Source: Acidobacteriaceae bacterium
GTDB taxonomy: Bacteria > Acidobacteriota > Terriglobia > Terriglobales > Acidobacteriaceae
DNA: 64,000 nt
Direction: 5' to 3'
Assembly (NCBI GenBank): GCA_003170825.1
Contig: PMYL01000023.1
Coordinates: forward strand, 1 to 64,000
Shown here: in pieces, positions 10,006 through 19,135 of the stretch
Numbering within the stretch: the first letter of the stretch is position 1
Layout of the letters: every line of letters starts with the position of its first letter
Program-made: the position numbers and the translations under genes
The notes under the pieces: generated by a model
What the model was told of the DNA's origin: nothing
Seen by the model: the letters and a program-made list of their open reading frames with translations, nothing else
Database searches by the model: none

Positions 10006-10818
10006 TCAGCGTCCCTGGCCGGGGCCGTCCTGCTTTGAAGCGCGGGCCATGCGGGCGTCGGGCAGCCCCATCCGCCGCTTGAGCGTCAGCAACTCCTCGA
10101 TCTTGCCGTCCGGGATGAACTGGAGCGGCTTGCCGATCTGCAAGGCGATCAGATACGTCTTGCAATAGTTATCCAGAATCTCGGCCAGCCACTCGGCGTG
10201 GGTCACGGTGTCGGCCCAGCACACCACGCCGTGGTTCGTGAGCAGAATCGTGTTGTGGTCCTGCACATAGGGCAGCACCGTCTCGGCAAAGGCCTGCGTA
10301 CCGGGCGTCTCATAAGGCGCCACCGCCGCCGGACCGATGAAGATCTCATACTCGGGAATCAGCCCAACGGGCGGCATGGAGCCGGTGATGGCAAAGGCCG
10401 TGGCGTAGGGCGGATGGCAATGCAGCACGGCTCGCGCCCGCGGGTTGGCCTTGTAAATCTCCAGGTGCAGCAGCAGTTCGCTGGTGCGCGACCGGTCGCC
10501 GGCCAGGATGTTCCCTTCCAGGTCCGAGAGGCAGATGTCGGCCGGCTCCAGGTCGCCTTTGCTCAGCATAGTGGGCGTGCACAGCACATATTTCGAGCCC
10601 AGCCGGGCGCTGATATTGCCGCCGTTGCCGTCCACATACTGCCGCTCCCACAACTTGCGCCCCACGCGGATAATCTCCGTCCGCAAAGCCTCGGCCTCGA
10701 AGGAGTTGGCGGCCACCAGCGGCGAGCTTTCCCCGGCCTTTGGCTCGTGCAAAGCCTCCACCACGGCCGGCACCACTTCCCTCACCTGTTCCGCGACTGG
10801 TACCGCTGACTGCTCCAT
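10006..10818 (-). CDS. Class II aldolase/adducin family protein (fuculose-phosphate aldolase-like)
   Basis: A zinc-dependent class II aldolase of the L-fuculose/L-rhamnulose-phosphate type, 270 residues. Visible family landmarks are DGNGGNISARL, the metal-binding pair in VLHCHPPYATAF, and LLTNHGVVCW. The ATG at 10818 follows a GAGGT ribosome-binding site with 6-nt spacing; the longer in-frame start adds non-homologous residues. A sugar transporter lies 130 bp upstream on the same strand, which fits uptake and cleavage of a deoxysugar, but kinase and isomerase partners are absent here, so the substrate is inferred only. Confidence 0.8.
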   Translation of the reverse strand: MEQSAVPVAEQVREVVPAVVEALHEPKAGESSPLVAANSFEAEALRTEIIRVGRKLWERQYVDGNGGNISARLGSKYVLCTPTMLSKGDLEPADICLSDLEGNILAGDRSRTSELLLHLEIYKANPRARAVLHCHPPYATAFAITGSMPPVGLIPEYEIFIGPAAVAPYETPGTQAFAETVLPYVQDHNTILLTNHGVVCWADTVTHAEWLAEILDNYCKTYLIALQIGKPLQFIPDGKIEELLTLKRRMGLPDARMARASKQDGPGQGR

Positions 10819-10948
10819 GGTTGACCTCACTTGTGGGTGACGTTTCACCGGGCTCCCGGAAGGCGCACCCGCCGCCACAAATTATATATAGTGCCTTTCG
10901 AGCCCCTTCACCCGTGACTTCGGTCACGAATGAGCGGACCGTCGGGCG

Positions 10949-12283
10949 CTACGTCCCCGGAACCAGCCTCCGCTGCAACTCTTCAAGCGTCTGCCCCTTG
11001 GTCTCCGGATAGACGAACAGCACCACCAGGAACTGCACCACCGTCATCGCCGCGAAGAACACAAACGGCGTCTCCGTATTCAGGTAGTGCACCACCACTG
11101 GAAACTCCAGCGCAATCGCCGTGTTCATGATCCAATGGCTGGCGTTACCCACGCCCTGGCCCTTGGAGCGCACCGAGTTGGGGAAAACCTCGCCGATGTA
11201 CACCCAGATCACCGCGCCCTGCGACAGCGCAAAGAAGGCAATATACGTCACCAGAATCCACACCAGCGCCCCAGGGTGAGAATGAGTCTTGAACAGCCAC
11301 GCCACGTCCGCCAGGCAGCTCGCCGTGCCCGCCGCGCCGATCAAGAGAAGGGTTTTGCGTCCCAACTTGTCGATCGCCGCCATGCCCACCACGGTGAAGA
11401 TCAGATTGGTGAAACCGATGGCGATGGCCTGCTGGTCGCCTGATATCTGGCTGAACCCGGCCGAGATAAAAATGCTGTTCAGGTAATAGAGGATCGCGTT
11501 GATCCCCGCCAGTTGGTTGAACGCGCCGATGGAGATGGCCAGAAACAGCGGATACCGGTACTTCCAGCGGAAGACCGGCTCGTGCGCCGAGGCGTGTTCC
11601 TGCTTGAGCGCGGCGCGGATGTCGGCCAGTTCCGCCTGCGGGTCCGGATCGCCCATCAGCTTCAGCACCGCCAGCGCTTCATCGATCCGGTCCCGCGAGG
11701 CGGACCAGCGCGGGCTGCGCGGAATGCCGAACAGCAGCGCCAGAAAGACCATCGCCGGCAGCGCGGCAATGCCCACCTGCCAGCGCCACTCCGCCGCGCC
11801 CAGGTGCAGCGTGCGAATCCCGTAATTGGACACGTACGCCGCCAGAATCCCCAGCACCACGTTGAACTGGAATGTCCCCACCAGCCGCCCGCGCCACTTG
11901 GCCGGAGCAAGCTCCGCAATGTACACCGGCCCCAGCACACTCGACGCGCCGATGCCCAGCCCGCCCACAAACCGGAAGACCATCAGCGACGGCCAGCTCC
12001 ACGCCAGCCCGCTGCCGGCGGCCGAGATCACATACAGCAGGGCCGTGATCCGCAAGGTCTCGCGCCCGCCCAGCTTTTGTCCCGCCACGCCGGCGCCCAG
12101 CGCTCCCGCCACTGTGCCGATCAGCGCAATGGCCACCGTCCAGCCCTTGCCCTGCGCGCTCAAGCCATACAGCCGCACCAGCGCATTGATCGCGCCCGAG
12201 ATCACCACCGTATCGAATCCGAAGAGCAGGCCGCCCAGCGCTCCGGTCAGCGTCGCCTTCATCAGATGAAAGTTGGGCCGCAT
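10949..12283 (-). CDS. MFS sugar:proton symporter
   Basis: A 12-TM inner-membrane transporter of the sugar porter branch of the major facilitator superfamily (XylE/AraE/GalP type). The N-terminal half has GGLLFGFDTVVISGA and the RGRLVG-type loop; the second half has NQLAGINAILYY, DKLGRKTLLLIG, and the C-terminal PETKGQTLEELQ signature. The ATG at 12283 (MRPNFHL) is preferred to an upstream TTG. It probably imports a monosaccharide for the downstream class II aldolase. Confidence 0.9.
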   Translation of the reverse strand: MRPNFHLMKATLTGALGGLLFGFDTVVISGAINALVRLYGLSAQGKGWTVAIALIGTVAGALGAGVAGQKLGGRETLRITALLYVISAAGSGLAWSWPSLMVFRFVGGLGIGASSVLGPVYIAELAPAKWRGRLVGTFQFNVVLGILAAYVSNYGIRTLHLGAAEWRWQVGIAALPAMVFLALLFGIPRSPRWSASRDRIDEALAVLKLMGDPDPQAELADIRAALKQEHASAHEPVFRWKYRYPLFLAISIGAFNQLAGINAILYYLNSIFISAGFSQISGDQQAIAIGFTNLIFTVVGMAAIDKLGRKTLLLIGAAGTASCLADVAWLFKTHSHPGALVWILVTYIAFFALSQGAVIWVYIGEVFPNSVRSKGQGVGNASHWIMNTAIALEFPVVVHYLNTETPFVFFAAMTVVQFLVVLFVYPETKGQTLEELQRRLVPGT

Positions 12284-12429
12284 GGTCTCGTGTCCCTGAG
12301 ATTCCAAACCATCCTACAGACTAGCCTCGATGCGGGCAAACAGGTGATCGTCCGGCGAAGCGAAAATGCCGCGCAAACACGCGCAAAAATGCTAGAATCA
12401 GGGACTCCATCTCAAGGAGGTCGATCAAA

Positions 12430-12996
12430 ATGCACGGAATGCACAATCCCCTGCTCCGCCGCTTTTCCCTCGCAGTTGCCCTGCTGGCGTTTGCCGCAGT
12501 AATCGGCGCACAGACGCCCACCACGCCGAGCGCGCAGACGCCGGCGTGGAAATCGCACAGCTATCCCGCGGATGGATTCAGCGCCTCCTTTCCCTCTGAG
12601 CCCGAACTCCAGAAGAGGGATGTTCCCACCGATGCAGGCAGCTTTGAGTTGCGTTCGTATATCGGGCAGGATGGCGAAGTGGCGATGTTCATCGGGGTTT
12701 GCGATTACGGCGCGCAGGCCGCGGGCAAGGATCCCGACGTTCTGCTGCAAGGAGCCAAGAACGGAGCCCTGACCAACTCCAATTCTCACCTGCTCAGCGA
12801 GAAAAAGATGACCCTCGGCATCTACCGCGGGCTGACGTTTGAGGCGGAGAGCGATGCGGCGCACTTTTCCGCCCGCATCTACATGGTGGGCACCACACTC
12901 TACCAGACGCTGGTCGTGTACCCCCTCGGGAAGCCGTATGCCGATACCACGCGCTTTCTCGACTCGTTCCAGTTGATCGCGCGCGTCGCCAAATAG
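12430..12996 (+). CDS. Exported protein of unknown function
   Basis: 188 residues with a signal peptide (RRFSLAVALLAFAAVIGAQ). The mature part opens with SYPADGFSASFPSEPEL, a pattern common to many acidobacterial periplasmic proteins of unknown role (FSVxFPxxPE), and ends with YADTTRFLDSFQLI. A strong AAGGAGG at 12414-12420 lies 9 nt before the ATG, and TAGAAT about 30 bp further up could be a -10 box. Divergent from the sugar transporter. Confidence 0.7.
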   Translation: MHGMHNPLLRRFSLAVALLAFAAVIGAQTPTTPSAQTPAWKSHSYPADGFSASFPSEPELQKRDVPTDAGSFELRSYIGQDGEVAMFIGVCDYGAQAAGKDPDVLLQGAKNGALTNSNSHLLSEKKMTLGIYRGLTFEAESDAAHFSARIYMVGTTLYQTLVVYPLGKPYADTTRFLDSFQLIARVAK

Positions 12997-13012
12997 TACC
13001 CCGCGAGCCCGC

Positions 13013-13609
13013 TCAGCCTTCCGTCCGCGGAGCGCCAGGCAACACCGCCAGCACCCGGCAGCGGTGCTTTCCCGCCGCGCTCCACGCCAGCGCCATCTCA
13101 CTCTCCATGCAGGCGCAATCGCCCGCCTCCAGCACCTCTTGCATCCCGCCCGCGTCCAACTGCAGCCGTCCTTCCAGCACATACACCAGGCCGCTCGTCT
13201 CGCGAAAGCTATCCATCGCGCTCGTGGCTCCGCCCGGTGGAAACTCCACCATCCGCGCCACCAGCCGGGTTCCTTCCCCCGCCGCGTTCAACGGGGTAAC
13301 CTTCACCGGCTCGAGGCCGCGGCCGTTACTCTGCAGGTGGGCCTTTCGCGTGATCGAGAGCGTATGCCGCGCAGGTTCCGCGAAGAAGTGACTCATGCCC
13401 ACGCCGTACACCCGGCTGATGGTGGCCAGCGTCGGCAGCGTGGGAATCATCCGGTTCGTCTCCAGCTTTGAAAGCAGCGCCGTCGAAAGCCCGGTCTCGG
13501 CCGCCAGGCGCGAAAGCGTGAGACGCTTTTGGGTCCGCAGCGCGCGCAGCTTCAGTCCGATGCAGTAGGGTTCCAGAGACCACTGGGCATACGAAACAGT
13601 CTTGGCCAT
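13013..13609 (-). CDS. XRE-family regulator with cupin domain
   Basis: A 198-residue one-component regulator. Residues ~18-75 form a lambda-repressor-like HTH (LRALRTQKRLTLSRLAAETG, LSTALLSKLETN), and residues ~105-190 form a cupin sensor (PPGGATSAM, VYVLEGRLQLD, LEAGDCACMESEMAL). Family members bind a small molecule in the cupin and control nearby metabolic or efflux genes. It is convergent with the preceding exported-protein gene (16-bp gap). Target genes cannot be named. Confidence 0.88.
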   Translation of the reverse strand: MAKTVSYAQWSLEPYCIGLKLRALRTQKRLTLSRLAAETGLSTALLSKLETNRMIPTLPTLATISRVYGVGMSHFFAEPARHTLSITRKAHLQSNGRGLEPVKVTPLNAAGEGTRLVARMVEFPPGGATSAMDSFRETSGLVYVLEGRLQLDAGGMQEVLEAGDCACMESEMALAWSAAGKHRCRVLAVLPGAPRTEG

Positions 13610-14130
13610 CGCAAACTCCTTTGGGGCTCTAAAGAAGCCTCTGGACTAGCTTGCCAGCAGGCGATCTTCTATTTCCTGAAAGTTCTCTGAAGTTTTTCTC
13701 TCAAGTCTGCCCGCGGATCGCTCTTTCCCGCACTGAACGCGAATCCCTGATCCCCGGCCCCCGATCTGTGACTCGAATTCCAGGATCGTTTCAATCGGGA
13801 AACCTGCCCAAACTCCAAAGATTGAGAGGGACGCAATCAAGACGTTCGGCTAACTCTCTAGTTACCAAATGACCCGTTTTGATTACCTCAAGCGCAGGAA
13901 AGTCGTTGCCAGGGCCTTCCCGTGGCCTTCCGAATGTGGATAATCGGGATGGGACCAAACAGCCGGTCTGAGACAAACCCGGTAACTCATTGAAACTGCT
14001 GCCCATTTCTTCCCTGGATGTTCATCATGCGGGTCCCTGCGGTACTGCCTGCGGCTGCCATTTCCCTTGAGCGGATGGCGCTAGATCACCGGGCAGATCG
14101 ACAGGAACCCCAGGAAATGCGTTGGTTGGG
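13610..14130. other. Intergenic region, no gene seen
   Basis: 521 bp between the divergent XRE-cupin gene and the winged-helix/TPR regulator. It contains a short CCCTGATCCCC tract of the dispersed repeat family near 13746. No supported coding frame, hairpin or RNA gene was recognised. Confidence 0.4.
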
Positions 14131-16152
14131 ATGCATAAGCCCTCATCACGTTCACCTGGCGCCCCGAAGCCGGGGTCCCCTGCGACAGGTCTTGGTCGCA
14201 GGGGTGGAGAGCCGGGGTCCCCTGCGACGGGTCCTGGTCGCAGGGGTGCGGAACCGGTGCTTGCCTTTGGAGGCTTTCGGCTGCAAACCGATGGCACCCT
14301 CCTGCGCGGAGAGGCAGTCGTTCACCTGCCCCCCAGGGAGCTGGCGGCGTTGCGGCTCCTCGTTGCCCACGCAGGTCAGATTGTTTCTCCCCTCCAACTG
14401 CGCCAGGCGCTGTGGGGCGATGTGCATGTCACCGCCGACAGCGTTCCCAGGTGCCTCTCCTCGTTGCGCGCGCGCCTTGAACCGGAAAAGTGCATCCAGA
14501 CCGTCTACAAGCGCGGATATCGCTTCTCCGCCGAGGTCAGGCGTTACGGCGCCGCCACGGTGAGTGCGCTCCCGCGGCTGGCCGTCCTGCCCTTCGCCGC
14601 CGGTTACACCCTCCCCGAGCATCTTGGCCCAATCATCGCCGAGGAGACAATTACCCGGCTCGCCAACGCGCCCCATCCGGTCGTTTCCGTGCTGGCGAGG
14701 GATTCAATCTTTACTCTGGCCCGCCGCGGGCTCACTGCGCACCAGATCGGCGAAACGCTCAAAGCCGACCTCGTCCTCACGGGAACCCTGCGCGCACTGC
14801 CTTCGCAGTTCCGCCTGCGCGCTGAGATGATCCGGGTCGTGGATGGCGCCCAACTCTGGGTGGAAGACCTGCTCGTGCCCCAAAGCCGGATCGCCGGGTT
14901 GGAATCCGAGTTGGTCGAACGCCTGGTCCTTCGCCTCAGCACCGGGGTCCCCGGCGATGCCCAGAGGGCTCCCACTTTGTCGCAGGGGTGGAGAACCGGG
15001 GTCCCCGGCGATGCCCCGACCCTTGCCCAGGGGGCACCCCGTACCCCGGCGTCCACTTTGTCGCAGGGGTGGAGCACGGGAGACTTGTCCATCTCCGCTG
15101 CCGCGGCTCCCGCCCTCGATCCGCAGAGCGCGCCCCATCTCCAGGTCCTGGCCGCTGGGGTGGAGCACCGGGAAGCCTACGAAATCTTCCAGCGCGCCCA
15201 CTATGAATGGCAGACCATGCAGCGCCACCGTATGCAGGACGGCCTGCAACACCTTCTCCGGGCAATCGAACTGGACCCCTCTCTGATCGCTGCCCGCGTC
15301 GATCTGGTGAACCTCTGCGTGACCCAGGCCTTCTACGGCTATATGTCTCCGGCCGTTGCCGCTGAGCAGATACGCCATACTGCGGCATTGATCCCGGATG
15401 TCTCCCAGCGTCCCGAAGCCATTCTCCCCGCTCTCGGCTGGGTCAGCTTCCATGTGGACCACGATTTGCCTTCCGCTCTTCAGGCCTTTTCCCTCTCCGC
15501 GCATCTGCCCCACGATCCCTGGACCACCCTTTTGCGCGTGATGTTCGCTCTCAGCCGCCACCGCTTTGCCGAGGCCATCGAGTTGCTGCGCGCCGTCATC
15601 CAACTCGATCCCTTTTCGCCCTGGCTGCATGCCCGCCTGGCCTGGGCGCTCCACCTGGCCGGGCAAGCAGCCGAGAGCGTGGAGTGCATCCGCCACTCCC
15701 TTGCTCTCTTCCCCGACCATCAAGGCGCCAATCTCTACGGATCCATGATTCTCGCCTTCAACGGCGAGGCCGCGCGCGGAACCGGGCTTGCGCAGGACCT
15801 TGCCCAGCGCCTGCCTTACTTCGACCTGGCCACCGCCGTCCACGCCTATGCCCTCGCCTGCGAAGGCCGCGCGGACGAGGCCCGCGCCATCCTCGAACGT
15901 CTGGAATGGCTGAGCCGCGAACGCTTCGTCCTCAACTCGTTCACGCCGGCCGTCTATGTCACCCTCGGGGACCTCGATGCCGCACTCGCGGAACTGCGCA
16001 CCGCCGAGCAATCCCGCTGCCCCTGGTTCTTCCAGATGCTCGCCGATCCACGCCTGAAACCCCTCCACGGCCGGCCGGAGTTCGTCGAGATGCGCTCCAT
16101 CCTCACCCGCATGGAAGCCGCCGCCGCAGAAAACCCCGAGACGGGAGACTGA
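14131..16152 (+). CDS. Winged-helix (OmpR/CadC-type) regulator with TPR-like domain, carrying in-frame repeats
   Basis: The N-terminal ~50-150 region is a Trans_reg_C winged helix (FGGFRL.., LPPRELAALRLLVAHAGQ, SSLRARLEP, YKRGYRFSAEVR). Next comes a segment like the TolB/CadC-associated domain (AVLPFAAGY.., GTLRALPSQFRLRAEMIRV), then a C-terminal helical TPR-like region (~residues 350-670). It lacks a transmembrane helix. Hairpin repeats are inserted in frame twice: residues ~13-45 (PGSPATGLGRRGGEP repeated) and ~270-330 (STGVPGDA.. SQGW repeated), probably forming disordered linkers. The start is unsure: ATG at 14131 or TTG at 14122. Target genes unknown. Confidence 0.8.
   Translation: MHKPSSRSPGAPKPGSPATGLGRRGGEPGSPATGPGRRGAEPVLAFGGFRLQTDGTLLRGEAVVHLPPRELAALRLLVAHAGQIVSPLQLRQALWGDVHVTADSVPRCLSSLRARLEPEKCIQTVYKRGYRFSAEVRRYGAATVSALPRLAVLPFAAGYTLPEHLGPIIAEETITRLANAPHPVVSVLARDSIFTLARRGLTAHQIGETLKADLVLTGTLRALPSQFRLRAEMIRVVDGAQLWVEDLLVPQSRIAGLESELVERLVLRLSTGVPGDAQRAPTLSQGWRTGVPGDAPTLAQGAPRTPASTLSQGWSTGDLSISAAAAPALDPQSAPHLQVLAAGVEHREAYEIFQRAHYEWQTMQRHRMQDGLQHLLRAIELDPSLIAARVDLVNLCVTQAFYGYMSPAVAAEQIRHTAALIPDVSQRPEAILPALGWVSFHVDHDLPSALQAFSLSAHLPHDPWTTLLRVMFALSRHRFAEAIELLRAVIQLDPFSPWLHARLAWALHLAGQAAESVECIRHSLALFPDHQGANLYGSMILAFNGEAARGTGLAQDLAQRLPYFDLATAVHAYALACEGRADEARAILERLEWLSRERFVLNSFTPAVYVTLGDLDAALAELRTAEQSRCPWFFQMLADPRLKPLHGRPEFVEMRSILTRMEAAAAENPETGD
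14171..14256. repeat. Hairpin repeat, tandem copies B and C (inside a CDS)
   Basis: Two 42-bp units. In B, CCCCTGCGAC (14177-14186) pairs with GTCGCAGGGG (14195-14204) around loop AGGTCTTG; in C the same arms (14219-14228 and 14237-14246) surround loop GGGTCCTG. Each unit starts with CCGGGGTCCCC and ends GGGGTGSRGARCC. Both are translated in the 5' part of the winged-helix/TPR gene. Confidence 0.85.
14941..15170. repeat. Hairpin repeat derivatives, copies D-F (inside a CDS)
   Basis: Two diverged units start ACCGGGGTCCCCGGCGATGCCC (first at 14941) and end ACTTTGTCGCAGGGGTGGAG, with the centre expanded (GAGGGCTCCC in one, a longer GC-rich insert in the other). A third partial unit near 15152 keeps only GCTGGGGTGGAGCACCGG. 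All remain in frame with the winged-helix/TPR gene. Confidence 0.7.
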
Positions 16153-16353
16153 CCAGCAGATCTGGGCCGCGCCCAGCCACATTCTCCCGGTGACTCACAT
16201 CACATGGTTCTCTTCCTAAATTGCTGAATAATCAAGAAGGATGGCTATGAATTCGCCCCTATCCGGGGCAGCACAAGTTCTTGTGTCCAGTCTCCCCAAC
16301 CGCGCGCGAAGGCAAATTGCTCATAGCCTCGATCGAATCGGAGTCATACTTTC

Positions 16354-17238
16354 ATGTACAGAATCGTGGAAGCCCGCAACGTCGGCCTCAATATCAAGCA
16401 GTTTGTGGTTGAGGCGCCGCGCATTGCGCGCAAGCAGAAGCCGGGGCAGTTCCTCATTCTCCGCCTGCATGAGAAGGGCGAGCGCATTCCGCTCACCATC
16501 AAGTCGTCTGACCCGGAGGCCGGCACGGTCACCATCGTGGTGCAGGCCATCGGCAAGACCACCTCGCTGCTCAATTGTCTTGAGGCGGGCGACTCCATTC
16601 TGGACATCGTGGGCCCGCTCGGCCGGCCCTCGGAGATTGAAAACTACGGCACGGCTGTGATTCTTGCCGGCAGCGTGGGCACGGCCATGGCGCTACCCAC
16701 GGCCAACGCCCTCAAGCAGACCGGCAATCATGTGATCTTCATTGAAGGGGCGCGCAGTCTCGATATGGTGGTCTTTGAAGACGAGGTCCGCATGGCCAGC
16801 AGCGAGATCTACATCATGACCGACGACGGCAGCTACGGCGAGCAAGGCCTGGTCACCAAAAAGCTCAACGATCTGCTCGCCGCCGGCCGCAAGATCGACT
16901 TTGTCCTCGCCGTCGGCCCCGTCCCCATGATGCGCGCCGTCGCCCGCATCACCGCGCCGCTGGGCATCAAGACCATAGTCAGCCTCAACTCCATCATGGT
17001 GGACGGCACGGGCATGTGCGGCGGCTGCCGTGTGCTTCTGGGCAACACAAGCAAGTTCGCCTGCGTGGACGGGCCGGAGTTCGACGCCTCGCTGGTCAAT
17101 TTTGAGGTCCTCATGCAGCGCAACGCCATGTACCGCGACCATGAGTGCCAGTCCCTCAAGCGTTTCGAAGAAAACAAGGAAGAGGAAGTGGCCCAGCTAC
17201 GCGCGGAGTTGGCTACGGAGGAAGCGCATCATGGCTGA
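16354..17238 (+). CDS. nfnA: NfnA/SudB-like FAD- and [2Fe-2S]-containing reductase subunit
   Basis: A 294-residue ferredoxin-NADP-reductase-fold protein, the small subunit partner of GltD-like flavoproteins (NfnA, or SudB/DHOdh electron-transfer type). FAD-binding residues appear in QFLILRLHEKGERIPLTI and the NAD-binding part in ILAGSVGTAMALP. The C-terminal cluster motif GTGMCGGCRV.. followed by FACVDGPEFD matches the [2Fe-2S] ligands of the family. It overlaps the next gene by 8 bp, so the two are translationally coupled. In bifurcating Nfn this pair links NADH, NADPH and ferredoxin; whether it bifurcates here is not shown by sequence alone. Confidence 0.85.
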   Translation: MYRIVEARNVGLNIKQFVVEAPRIARKQKPGQFLILRLHEKGERIPLTIKSSDPEAGTVTIVVQAIGKTTSLLNCLEAGDSILDIVGPLGRPSEIENYGTAVILAGSVGTAMALPTANALKQTGNHVIFIEGARSLDMVVFEDEVRMASSEIYIMTDDGSYGEQGLVTKKLNDLLAAGRKIDFVLAVGPVPMMRAVARITAPLGIKTIVSLNSIMVDGTGMCGGCRVLLGNTSKFACVDGPEFDASLVNFEVLMQRNAMYRDHECQSLKRFEENKEEEVAQLRAELATEEAHHG

Positions 17239-18691
17239 GAAGAATGCTCTTCCCCGCTCTGCAATGAATATTCTTCCCCTCAAGGAACGGATGAAGATTC
17301 TGCGCGCGCACATGCCTGAGCTCGACCCTCTGGTCCGCAGCCGCAACTTTGAAGAAGTCAATCTGGGCCTGCAAGCGGCCGACGCCCTCACCGAGGCCAC
17401 GCGCTGCATCGCATGCGCCAAGCCCGCCTGCGTCATCGACTGCCCGGTGGGCGTAAAGATCAAGGAAGTAGTGGCCCTCATCTATTCCGGCGACTATCTT
17501 GCCGCGGCGGCCAAAATGCGCGAGGACAACGTTCTGCCCGCCATCACCGGCCGCGTCTGCCCGCAGGAGAACCAGTGCGAGGGCGGATGCGTGCTGGGCA
17601 AGAAGGGCGCGCCCGTCGCCATTGGCAACCTGGAGCGGTTTGTCGCCGACTTCGAGCGCGAGAGCGGCCAGCTTGGACTGCCCGCCAACGCGCCCTCCAC
17701 GGGCAAGAGCGTGGCCATTGTCGGCAGCGGTCCGGCCGGCCTCTCGGCCGCGGGAGACCTGGTCCAGAAGGGCCATCGCGTCCGCGTTTTTGAAGCCCTG
17801 CACGAGCTCGGCGGCGTGCTCGTCTATGGCATTCCGGAGTTCCGCCTGCCCAAGGCAATTGTGAAAGAAGAAGTGGACAACCTGCGCCGCATGGGCGTCG
17901 AGTTCGAGACCAACGTCGTCGTCGGCAAGAGCGTAACCATCGATGAGTTGATGCGCGACGAACACTACGACGCGGTCTTCGTGGCTACCGGCGCGGGACT
18001 GCCGGTCTTTCTCGGCGTGCCCGGCGAACACTTCAACGGCGTCTACTCGGCCAATGAATTCCTCACCCGCGTGAATCTCATGCGCGCCTACCAGGTTTCT
18101 GCATACGATCAGCCGGTCTATGACTGCCGCGATCGCGATGTGATTGTGGTGGGCGGCGGCAACACCGCCGTGGACGCGGTGCGCACCGCCAGGCGGCTGG
18201 GCGCGCGGACAGCTACTCTCGTTTATCGCCGCTCCGAGGCCGAGATGCCGGCCCGCGCCGAAGAGGTCAAGCACGCCCGCCAGGAGGGGATCGAGTTCCG
18301 CATGTTGACCAACCCCATCGAGTTCCTCGGCGACGAAAAGGGCTGGCTCACCGGGGCGCGCTGCGTGCGCATGGAGCTGGGTGAGCCCGACGCCGACGGC
18401 CGTCGCCGCCCGGTCGAGATCAAGGGCTCCGAGTACGTTCTGCCCGCGAATGTAGCCATCATCGGCGTCGGCACCACCGCCAATCCCCTCATCCAGAGCA
18501 CCACGCCAGATCTCGCGACGAATAAATACAACTACATCGTCGCCGATTCCGACACCATGCGCACCTCCAAGCGCGGCGTCTTTGCCGGCGGCGACATCGT
18601 CACCGGCGGCGCCACGGTAATCCTCGCCATGGGCGCAGGTCGCAAGGCCGCCGCGTCTATTCATGGGTACCTGACTACGGGGGAGTGGTAG
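17231..18691 (+). CDS. nfnB: NfnB / glutamate synthase small-subunit-like flavoprotein
   Basis: 486 residues, GltD family. The N-terminal half binds two [4Fe-4S] clusters (CIACAKPACVIDCP and CPQENQCEGGC). Two Rossmann motifs follow: FAD at VAIVGSGPAGLSAA and NADP at VIVVGGGNTAVDAVR, and the terminal GGDIVTGGATVILAMG is the usual FAD contact. The ATG at 17231 overlaps the end of the preceding gene. No large glutamate synthase subunit is nearby, which favours the Nfn/sulfide dehydrogenase-like role over glutamate synthesis. Confidence 0.88.
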   Translation: MAEKNALPRSAMNILPLKERMKILRAHMPELDPLVRSRNFEEVNLGLQAADALTEATRCIACAKPACVIDCPVGVKIKEVVALIYSGDYLAAAAKMREDNVLPAITGRVCPQENQCEGGCVLGKKGAPVAIGNLERFVADFERESGQLGLPANAPSTGKSVAIVGSGPAGLSAAGDLVQKGHRVRVFEALHELGGVLVYGIPEFRLPKAIVKEEVDNLRRMGVEFETNVVVGKSVTIDELMRDEHYDAVFVATGAGLPVFLGVPGEHFNGVYSANEFLTRVNLMRAYQVSAYDQPVYDCRDRDVIVVGGGNTAVDAVRTARRLGARTATLVYRRSEAEMPARAEEVKHARQEGIEFRMLTNPIEFLGDEKGWLTGARCVRMELGEPDADGRRRPVEIKGSEYVLPANVAIIGVGTTANPLIQSTTPDLATNKYNYIVADSDTMRTSKRGVFAGGDIVTGGATVILAMGAGRKAAASIHGYLTTGEW

Positions 18692-18703
18692 AAGAAAGCC
18701 TGT

Positions 18704-19135
18704 TCAGCAGGCGATTGCCCGGATGTGTCCTTCGCGCGCATAATCCAGCAGCTTCCGGTCTCTTGTAACGACGACGCAGCCCAGAACGCGAGCGGTGGCC
18801 GCGAGGATGCGATCTGCCGGATCGGCGGGGGGCAGGCCGGGCAGCGCAGTGGAGGCAAGGAGAATCTTCGGCGATAGTTCGGCCAGCCGCACGCTAGGCA
18901 TCGCCAGCAGTCTCTCGAACCACACTTCGGGAGAGAGCGTAAGGTGCAGGCGTTGTTTGGCGATCAGCGTGCCAATCTCCCAGGCAGTAAAGGGCGAAAC
19001 GTAGACGCCAACATGGGCCGTGCTGGCGCTGAGGATGGCCTTGCGGCTCTCGGGCGAGATCGGTTCGCCGCCCATGAGCCAGATCGCGGCGCAGGTGTCT
19101 AGAAGGATAGAGGCAGGCAGTATGGAATCGGCCAC
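18704..19135 (-). CDS. PIN-domain toxin (VapC-type), partner of Phd antitoxin
   Basis: A 143-residue PIN ribonuclease. Acidic catalytic positions are visible in ILLDTCAAIWL (first Asp), AWEIGTL (Glu), PADPADRILAATA (Asp/Asp) and VTRDRKLLDY. Toxins of this class cleave RNA and stop growth unless bound by their antitoxin. The GTG start at 19135 directly abuts the TAA stop of the antitoxin gene (TAAGTG), so translation is coupled. Confidence 0.88.
   Translation of the reverse strand: MADSILPASILLDTCAAIWLMGGEPISPESRKAILSASTAHVGVYVSPFTAWEIGTLIAKQRLHLTLSPEVWFERLLAMPSVRLAELSPKILLASTALPGLPPADPADRILAATARVLGCVVVTRDRKLLDYAREGHIRAIAC

Noticed and set aside
14018..14563. Alternative plus-strand frame at the 5' end of the winged-helix regulator
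   Set aside because: It contains the same hairpin repeats in a different frame but none of the winged-helix signature residues.
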